Shown: positions 58,491 to 64,000 of the stretch, in pieces | Layout of the letters: each line of letters starts with the position of its first letter | Numbering within the stretch: the stretch's first letter is position 1 | Source of the DNA: Rebecca billardiae RCC1528 | Lineage: Eukaryota; Haptophyta | Direction of reading: 5' to 3' | DNA length: 64,000 nucleotides | NCBI GenBank assembly: GCA_965240325.2 | Contig: OZ251226.1 | Location: 310,001-374,000, forward strand | Translations under genes and position numbers: made by a program | Notes under the pieces: model-generated | The model's input: the letters and a program-made list of their open reading frames with translations, nothing else | The model's database searches: none | What the model was told of the DNA's origin: nothing

Positions 58491-59384
58491 CTATCCCCCA
58501 TCAGGCTCGGGCTTGGTCTCGGGCGCGTCGGTCGCCGCGCGAGCCGCAGCAACCAGGCCTTCGAGCGCCTGCTCGAAGGCTCCCCCGTCCTCGACCAGCC
58601 GGTACACGGACCAGAAGAGGGGCGGGGACCTGCGCGCCATCTCTGGCGCGTTCAGCAGGTGGGTGCCGCTCGACGCGGCGCGCCGGCTGCTCGTAGTCTG
58701 CCGTGAGATGATCTCGGCGAGGACGGCAACAATCTCCTCGCGGGAGTAGCACGGCGTGCGCTCCTCGAACCCCTTGCGGTTCCCAGTGAACGCCACGTGC
58801 AGCACGGACTTCTGGCCGCGCTTGGAAACGGTCAGCTCGACACGCTTGTGTTCGACCGCGTCGCACCGGGCAGCAGCTGACATCTGCGAGTACGCAGCCT
58901 CCCCGCTGGTGCGCGCGTCGGGCAAGAGGTAGTTGACGGCGATGGCGTGCGCGTTCTTGCCCTCACTCAAGTATTCGCCGCCGCTCCGCCGCGCCGCAGC
59001 CTTTGGACGCTTGGCTGGGGATGCGGCTGAGCCTCCATCGGTGTTGGCGGGCCGTTTTGCCTTGGGGGCAGGCTTGATGCGCATGTGTATCATGTCGCCA
59101 TGGCTCAGGCCGACACCGCGCGGACCGATGACCCCGTCGTCGTCGTCGAGCTCGTCCGTGCACGCGATGTCCCGGAAGAGCTGCACACGCGCCACTGGCT
59201 CCACGCTCTTCAGCTGCGCAATCTGTGCGCGCACCGCGCTCAGCTCGTCCGTCGCGCGCAAAGAGAGGCGGTCGGTGCCGTCCGGGTGGCGCACGCGCAG
59301 CGTGAGGCCGACGCCCGCATCTGCATCCCCGCTGCCGGACACCTGGTGCAGCTGCGTGGGGGGCACAGTCTTCTGCCGCGGCAT
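58491..59384 (-). CDS. Ubiquitin-like-domain protein of unknown function
   Basis: 297 residues from the ATG at 59384; longer in-frame starts exist upstream but would run into the DHHC promoter. Residues about 27-103 resemble the N-terminal ubiquitin-like (UBX/NPL4-type) fold: LTLRVRHPDGTDRLSL, DELSAVRAQIAQL, RVQLFRDI, LSHGDMIHMRI. A basic linker follows (KAKRP, AKRPKAAARR, a possible nuclear signal). The C-terminal part (EAAYSQMSAAARCDAVEHKR, then VLHVAFTGNRKGFEERTPCY, SREEIVAVLAEII and PPLFWSVYRLVEDGGAFEQA) is globular and unrecognised. A role linked to ubiquitin or p97 is possible from the first domain only. Confidence 0.65.
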   Translation of the reverse strand: MPRQKTVPPTQLHQVSGSGDADAGVGLTLRVRHPDGTDRLSLRATDELSAVRAQIAQLKSVEPVARVQLFRDIACTDELDDDDGVIGPRGVGLSHGDMIHMRIKPAPKAKRPANTDGGSAASPAKRPKAAARRSGGEYLSEGKNAHAIAVNYLLPDARTSGEAAYSQMSAAARCDAVEHKRVELTVSKRGQKSVLHVAFTGNRKGFEERTPCYSREEIVAVLAEIISRQTTSSRRAASSGTHLLNAPEMARRSPPLFWSVYRLVEDGGAFEQALEGLVAAARAATDAPETKPEPDGG

Positions 59385-59525
59385 GCTCAAGCGCGGCTGC
59401 GCTGCACGGCTGCAGTGCTCAGACCGATCGCGTCGTCGCCGACCGCCGAGATCCATGGCTGCCGGATGACCGACTGGAAGTAGCGCGGACGGCCTCTCTG
59501 GCCCGACGACTGCACGGTCGCGCGG
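59385..59525. promoter_or_regulatory. Shared spacer of divergent ubiquitin-like / DHHC pair
   Basis: 141 bp between opposite ATGs, the tightest pair in the window. No TATA box. Confidence 0.45.
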
Positions 59526-60356
59526 ATGGACTTCTTGACTATTGTCAATGTCGTGGTGGGGCTCACGATCGTGCCACTTGGTATCGATCTCCTGGGCAGC
59601 TTCGCAGCCGTCAGACCAAGCGGCCGCCACGGGCGAGTCAATCGCGGCACAGCCCGCGGTGCGCTCATCGCTTCCGTGTCGCTGATCGCGCTCATCGCGC
59701 TCAGCGTCTTCTGGCAGCACATCCTGCCCTATCACGCGCCCGTGCCCTGGTCATGGTCGTGGATCGGCCTCGTGGCAGTCGCGCTGTACTTGTTTGCTGC
59801 GACGATTCTGACTCACATTCTTGCCGTGCTCGTGTCGGCCGGCGCGTCGTCCACCTCCGTGCCTCGCTCTCACTTTTGCAAGACGTGCGGCCACCATGTG
59901 CGCGACCGGGACCACCACTGCGTGTATACGGGTAACTGCGTCGGTCGCTTCAATCGGACGTACTTCATCCTCTTCCTGCTGCACCTCCTTGCTGGCTCGA
60001 CGTTTGCCGTTGTGCTTTGTATCTCGCCGTTCCGTGCGTGCGTGCTGACGCTCGGCACGGCCGCCTACGACAAGGCCGCCTGTGCGCCTTTGCGCTCCAT
60101 GCGGCTCGCGCTCGTCCCCTCGCTCATGGTTTGGGCCCCAATCGCACCGCTCGTGACCTGGCATGTGCTGATCGTCCGCGCTGACACGACAACAGCTGCG
60201 TACATACGGCACGCAAATTCGAGGGGTCTTGCCTCGGCGTGTCGTAGACTGCTGCAGCGCCCCAAGGCGCTGCGCGACAACCACGCATGGCAGCTGATCT
60301 GGCGAGACTTTGTGCGAGCTGACGAGCTCGTCGTCGAACGGGACGCCGACGAGTGA
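59526..60356 (+). CDS. DHHC-type protein S-palmitoyltransferase
   Basis: 276 residues from the ATG at 59526. Four membrane helices are visible: FLTIVNVVVGLTIVPLG, LIASVSLIALIALSVFW, WIGLVAVALYLFAATILTHI with the next residues, and two after the catalytic loop (FILFLLHLLAGSTFAVVLC, LVPSLMVWAPIAPLVTW). The cytosolic Cys-rich domain at about 115-150 reads HFCKTCGHHVRDRDHHCVYT and then GNCVGRFNRTYF; Cys132 in DHHC is the acyl-carrying nucleophile, and the zinc ligands are present. Such enzymes attach palmitate to cysteines of membrane proteins. The short C-terminal tail has no TTxE motif. Unspliced. Divergently paired with the ubiquitin-like gene. Confidence 0.9.
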   Translation: MDFLTIVNVVVGLTIVPLGIDLLGSFAAVRPSGRHGRVNRGTARGALIASVSLIALIALSVFWQHILPYHAPVPWSWSWIGLVAVALYLFAATILTHILAVLVSAGASSTSVPRSHFCKTCGHHVRDRDHHCVYTGNCVGRFNRTYFILFLLHLLAGSTFAVVLCISPFRACVLTLGTAAYDKAACAPLRSMRLALVPSLMVWAPIAPLVTWHVLIVRADTTTAAYIRHANSRGLASACRRLLQRPKALRDNHAWQLIWRDFVRADELVVERDADE

Positions 60357-60560
60357 CACATCATGTGACAAGGCGCAGACACTACCGACTACGGCGCAGC
60401 CCGTAGGGAGCATAGATAGTGTGCTCGCCGCTCGGTCGAAAGGTTAAGGCGTTTATTTCCCAGTGCTGATGATGAGGATGCCTGCTAACTTAGTCTGTGA
60501 TGAGACGACTGACCGAGTGATTTGGACGATCGCGTCTGAACCAGTAGTACTACTAACTAC

Positions 60561-60710
60561 TAAGAATAAGCAGAGCAGACGCACACAGCTCAGGCAGGCG
60601 AGTTGACGCCCGCCAACTGTCACGTGGGCGCGTTGGGCAGTTTCAACAGTTTCAAGTTCAGGCCGGGCGTCAATCTCGCCTGCCTGAGCTGTGTGCGTCT
60701 CTTATTCTTA
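60561..60710. repeat. MITE-like element with both terminal arms
   Basis: Left arm 60561-60611 (TAAGAATAAG ... ACGCACACAGCTCAGGCAGG ... TTGACGCCC) and right arm 60665-60710 are inverted copies; the left arm has a 4-5 bp insertion. About 50 bp lie between. Single arms occur at 22172, 32321 and 61411. Confidence 0.8.
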
Positions 60711-61205
60711 CTGTCCTCTGGCCTGCCCCCCCTGCCCCTGACCAGCCCAGACCCCCGACACCTGCGGTGCCTGAGGCCCCGCCCCTGCGCAAGTCTGCCA
60801 GGCTGTGCCAGCGCCGCACGCGCGGAGCAGGCGCAACTGCAGCTCCTCACCAGCGAGACGACGCTTCGCGAGCACCCGGCGTGCAGGCACAGCCCACCCG
60901 GGAGCAGCCCGCCGAGGCTGACCTTGGGGAGCAGCCATACATGCAGGCCGGCACACGTGGTGGGGTGGCACCCGTGCCGGCCCCGGCCCGCAAGCGCAAA
61001 CAGCCGGACGTCCCGGCCCTCGCAGCTGGTGAGCCATCGAACCCTCCTGGCAACAGAACGCTGCCGCCTGCTTTGAGGCCGACACGCCATACTGGGGCAC
61101 GTATCACCTGAGGGCCAGGCCTTCTGTGTGATAAGCTACCCCAGTCGTGCCGCTTGATACACGCCTTCCCCAACCGACAGTGGGGCTCCACGTTCCATAC
61201 TACTA
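60711..61205. other. Spacer, no gene recognised
   Basis: About 500 bp of GC-rich DNA between two repeats; open frames on both strands lack motifs. Confidence 0.45.
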
Positions 61206-61430
61206 CATCCTGTCGGCGTGCTGTTGCATCGGCGCCCGGTCGGCGAGTTCGGACCACGACGTTTTGTGGACGACGGTGGGGCGAGGACGACGGGCGCTGG
61301 CGCGCCGCGAGGCGGCCGCAGCCCTCATCCAGGCCTCGCAGGCGGACGGCTGAACGAATTTTCCGGCGGCGCAGCCATCGGCGACGGCTTCATGGGCGGT
61401 GACAGTTGGCGGGCGTCGATCTCGCCTGCC
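61206..61430 (+). repeat. Dispersed repeat R2, copy B
   Basis: Matches 20158-20405 from CATCCTGTCGGCG to GGCGGGCGTC. It runs straight into a MITE-like arm. Confidence 0.75.
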
Positions 61431-61479
61431 TGAGCTGTACATGTGCGACACCAGTGCGTCTCTTATTCTTAAACTGTAG
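61411..61479 (-). repeat. MITE-like arm upstream of sulfotransferase 2
   Basis: GGGCGTCGATCTCGCCTGCC, TGAGCTG, a 17-bp insertion, then GTGCGTCTCTTATTCTTAAA and CTGTAG. It ends about 20 bp before the ATG at 61498. Confidence 0.75.
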
Positions 61480-61497
61480 TTAACTGTAGAGTTGACG

Positions 61498-62928
61498 ATG
61501 GCGGCCATTTCGCGCATCAAGCGACCCACGCGCTGGGGCGCGTTGTTCTGGTCCCTCAGCGCCGTCCGCGTCATGTACGCCGTGCGCGCTGCAGCGTTCG
61601 CGCGGGTGGTATTTGCCGCTACCGCTCATCCAGCTCCATCCTACTGTCCGCTGGCGCGCTCCCCAGCGGACGCGGGCGCACGGCTGCGCGCACACCACGA
61701 AGCGCTTGCGAGCTGCCCGACCGTGGCGACATGGTGCTACCAGCCCAGTGTCGTGCACGCAGCGCCGCGGGACCTCACGACCGTAGCTGGCTGGACGAGT
61801 TCTCAGCTCCCTGCCCGCGAATCATGCGATTGGCCGCAGCCGCGCTCGTGCTCGCGCACGCACTCGGCCTCGCACTTCGACGACATGCGGCATAAGGGCA
61901 TGCGCGGGCTCGGCAGCCGTGAGGCCGGCCTGATCGCCTACACCGTCTTCAAGGGCGGTTCCACGTCGATGGAGCGGTGGTGGCGCCGCTGCTTCAACGA
62001 CTCGTCCCGACTGCGCGACGAGGCGCTGCCCGTGCGCGCAGGTGAGCAGGTGCTGCACATTGCGATGGCAGCCAGCCCGATTCGCCGCGCCACGTCCGCA
62101 CTCGGCGAGATCATTCGGTGGGCATCCAATTCCAAGCAGTACGAGCTGCGCGCGGGCACGCGCGCGCAGCTGCCCTCGTCCCGCTTTCTCCTCAACGTCC
62201 TCGGCTCCCGCCGCCGCGCCGAGCTCAAGGCCATGCATCCGGGCGGCGTGCGAGAGTGGCCGACCGCCGTGTTTGACGAGATCCTGAGCAGGATCGAGGC
62301 CGAGCACGACGATTGGCTGCTCGCAGGGCTCGGGCCGCGCCGTGCGGATGTCCTGCGCTTCATCGCGGCGGCGTGTCGCGCGGCTGTAGGCGTGGGCTCC
62401 GCGCGCGACGAGCTGCGCACGCTGGAGCACCGCGAGGAGCCCAGAGTGCGCGCCTTCTTGCACGCGGTCGAGTGCTCGTACGCCTTCTTCTCCGCCAAGC
62501 ACGCGCTCAGCGCGACCGTGCACGCAATCTCGAGCTTCGATGCCAACGCGCGCGCGCTGGCGCCGACTGAGCAGTACCTGGCTCGGGGTCCGACGATGAC
62601 ACAGCGCGTGACGCCGCGGGCGCAACGCCTCATCCACAGCGAGGCGCTGCGCGAGGAGCTCGAGGCGACACTTCACTCGGCGGGCATGGCGGCCACAGTG
62701 CGGCGCTGCGGCCTCCCCGGCCGTGCCAATAAAGCGCGAGACAAGGGTAAGGGCTCGGTCAGCTTCACGCACGCTCGCGACGAGCTGCTCTGGGACCGGC
62801 CCGAGTTGATGCAGATGGTGTGCAGAGCGTTCATCCAGGACTTTGTGTGCTTTGGATACGAGCTGCCGCCTGCATGCAACGACACGCTGCATCCAGGCTG
62901 GAGGTGTCCGCCCGCCTCGTCCAGCTGA
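61498..62928 (+). CDS. Sulfotransferase-like type II membrane protein (2)
   Basis: 476 residues from the ATG at 61498. A hydrophobic N-terminal region (WGALFWSLSAVRVMYAVRAA) suggests a signal anchor, so a Golgi luminal enzyme. AYTVFKGGSTSMERWWRRCF at about 157-176 fits the 5'-phosphosulfate loop of carbohydrate sulfotransferases (Lys-x-Gly-Ser-Thr-Ser). AASPIRRATSALGEII corresponds to the 3'-phosphate Arg/Ser site. The C-terminal CRAFIQDFVCFGYELPPAC is the usual Tyr/Pro/Cys ending of this family. It is not a close copy of the 54433 sulfotransferase. Repeat DNA ends about 20 bp upstream of the start, so its 5' UTR and promoter are at least partly repeat-derived. Unspliced. Confidence 0.7.
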   Translation: MAAISRIKRPTRWGALFWSLSAVRVMYAVRAAAFARVVFAATAHPAPSYCPLARSPADAGARLRAHHEALASCPTVATWCYQPSVVHAAPRDLTTVAGWTSSQLPARESCDWPQPRSCSRTHSASHFDDMRHKGMRGLGSREAGLIAYTVFKGGSTSMERWWRRCFNDSSRLRDEALPVRAGEQVLHIAMAASPIRRATSALGEIIRWASNSKQYELRAGTRAQLPSSRFLLNVLGSRRRAELKAMHPGGVREWPTAVFDEILSRIEAEHDDWLLAGLGPRRADVLRFIAAACRAAVGVGSARDELRTLEHREEPRVRAFLHAVECSYAFFSAKHALSATVHAISSFDANARALAPTEQYLARGPTMTQRVTPRAQRLIHSEALREELEATLHSAGMAATVRRCGLPGRANKARDKGKGSVSFTHARDELLWDRPELMQMVCRAFIQDFVCFGYELPPACNDTLHPGWRCPPASSS

Positions 62929-63018
62929 CGCGCCGTCGTTTGTTTGCTGGCTGAGGATGATATATATGAAAAAAATCATCGCATATATATATATATATAT
63001 ATTGACGATATATATATT
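62929..63018. repeat. TA-rich simple sequence
   Basis: TATATATATA tracts between the sulfotransferase stop codon and R1 copy 3. Confidence 0.85.
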
Positions 63019-63170
63019 ATGGCCCGCGGTGCAGGGCGGAGCGCGTAGCGTGGAGCCCCGCCGGGGGCCCTCACTACGTTGTCAAAAAGCAGATCTTTTG
63101 ATCAAAGAAAAGGGGACGGGGGACGATTTTGAGGGCTGTTGGAGGGTGAGTTTTCGCTTTTTCGAGGGGT
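63019..63170 (-). repeat. Interspersed repeat R1, inverted right-end fragment
   Basis: ATGGCCCGCGGTGCAGGGCG, GAGCGCGTAGCG and GATCTTTTGATCAAAG are the reverse complement of the R1 right end (1320-1470 and 7580-7731), with more divergence. Confidence 0.75.
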
Positions 63171-64000
63171 ACATTCGCCCATTGCTCTGCATTAGCAAGA
63201 CGCGATTGACGAAATAGCCGCGCCCGGGCCATTTCGCATATGTCGATGGACGGACGTGCATTTGTCAGTATATCTGGGTGAACGAATCTGCGATTTGTTG
63301 TAAATCTTCATAGCATATTGCCAAATAGGACGAGGACCCAGCGCGTGCGCTGGAGGTCCTGGGCTCCTGGCAAAAAGTCTTCGTCAAGTACTCAACTTTA
63401 CTAACGACGAACCTTTATTGCGCGCTGCCAAATTACTCAACTTTACACCTGAATGACCCCAGTGGGCGGAAATGGCCATATCTCCCGGAGATCGGGAGTA
63501 CTCACACGTGTGAGTCATGTTTCGTCCTTTTTTCCGAGACGTTGATTGGTCAAACGCTCAGCATTCTATGTCCACAATTCCATATCGACACAACACAACT
63601 CCTACCAACCTGTGTACTAAAAACCTTGGGTTAGCTGCACAACGACCAATCATTATCAGCGCGCAGCGAGCGGAGAGACTCGAAAACCGAGAATCACTCA
63701 CGCATTTACTATGATGTTTGCTCTTCGCCCATGCCAACTTTGCTATTGACAAAAACGCAGCGGCTTGGTTACGACCCATAGAAAGACGACCACCAATCAG
63801 CACACAGCAAACGAGACAACCTTCACTTTCGAGCGGGCGAAAGGAGCTTTGGCCTTCAACCCGCAGGCATATGCGTTCTGGCGCTGGCCTTCGTTCGGCG
63901 CCCGAGCATCATCGGTAGACGTGTGGCGTGCCGGCCCACGGTCCGCCGCCCTCGCCCTGCTCATCTTCATCGTCTCCTCATCCTCCTCGTCGTCCGCGCC
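63171..64000. other. Lower-GC flank with CCAAT boxes
   Basis: Balanced composition. CCAAT-type pentamers occur at 63544-63549 (ATTGG), 63646-63650 and 63793-63797, the last two followed by similar text (CAGCGCGCAGC, CAGCACACAGC). A promoter for a gene beyond the right edge is possible. The last 100 bases, read on the minus strand, encode an acidic stretch (ADDEEDEETMKM) that could be coding, but the edge cuts it off. Confidence 0.35.

Noticed and set aside
1-64000. CRISPR arrays, rRNA genes, bacterial operons or riboswitches
   Set aside because: No regularly spaced repeats, rRNA segments or prokaryotic gene spacing were seen; the gene structure is eukaryotic.

Overview
The window looks like nuclear DNA of a GC-rich unicellular eukaryote, most likely a microalga. 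A haptophyte or another alga with a secondary plastid is my best guess, at modest confidence. The evidence is spliced genes with short GT-AG introns, a eukaryotic ribosomal protein (RPL26) split by introns, and eukaryote-type proteins: DHHC palmitoyltransferase, homeodomain, PHD, RING-H2, FHA, Fringe-like glycosyltransferase, Golgi-type sulfotransferases and an extensin/pherophorin-like Pro-rich membrane protein. There are no operons, Shine-Dalgarno sites or CRISPR arrays. Coding DNA is very GC-rich, while many spacers are AT-rich and full of repeats.

Layout. 1-2.5 kb: interspersed repeat. 2.5-5.8 kb: RING-H2 gene divergent from FHA gene 1. 5.8-8.9 kb: repeats and a decayed kelch gene. 8.96-11.9 kb: FHA-Tudor-like-PHD gene (FHA gene 2). 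12.8-16.0 kb: seven-exon Fringe-like glycosyltransferase, divergent from an unknown gene (16.2-17.0 kb). 17.5-18.7 kb: MBD4-like DNA glycosylase. 19.5-20.1 kb: GNAT acetyltransferase. 21.4-24.4 kb: small coiled-coil gene divergent from an FHA-HMG gene (FHA gene 3). 24.8-26.8 kb: Pro-rich type I membrane protein. 28.9-30.2 kb: bile acid/sodium symporter family carrier. 30.2-32.4 kb: repeats, including a perfect 55-bp-arm palindrome. 32.4-33.7 kb: C45-type N-terminal nucleophile hydrolase. 34.0-35.1 kb: broken or doubtful gene. 36.9-39.4 kb: TA-flanked transposon with a decayed transposase. 40.0-40.8 kb: homeodomain gene. 41-45.4 kb: repeats. 45.4-46.9 kb: unknown gene. 47.2-52.3 kb: large ARM/IQ protein, divergent from RPL26 (52.5-53.2 kb). 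54.4-58.1 kb: sulfotransferase divergent from a metallophosphoesterase. 58.5-60.4 kb: ubiquitin-like-domain gene divergent from a DHHC gene. 60.6-61.5 kb: repeats. 61.5-62.9 kb: second sulfotransferase. 63-64 kb: repeat fragment and a lower-GC flank.

Three themes connect the genes. First, three FHA-domain proteins with different chromatin-type partner domains (Tudor-like, Tudor-like plus PHD, HMG), a DNA glycosylase and a homeodomain protein lie within 38 kb. Second, twelve genes form six head-to-head pairs with 140-380 bp between start codons. Third, at least five dispersed repeat families (R1-R4 and a short motif called R5), a MITE-like family and a Tc1/mariner-like element fill the spacers, and several copies touch gene ends. 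Exon models were built by hand from frame, phase and splice dinucleotides; all spliced lengths given are multiples of three.
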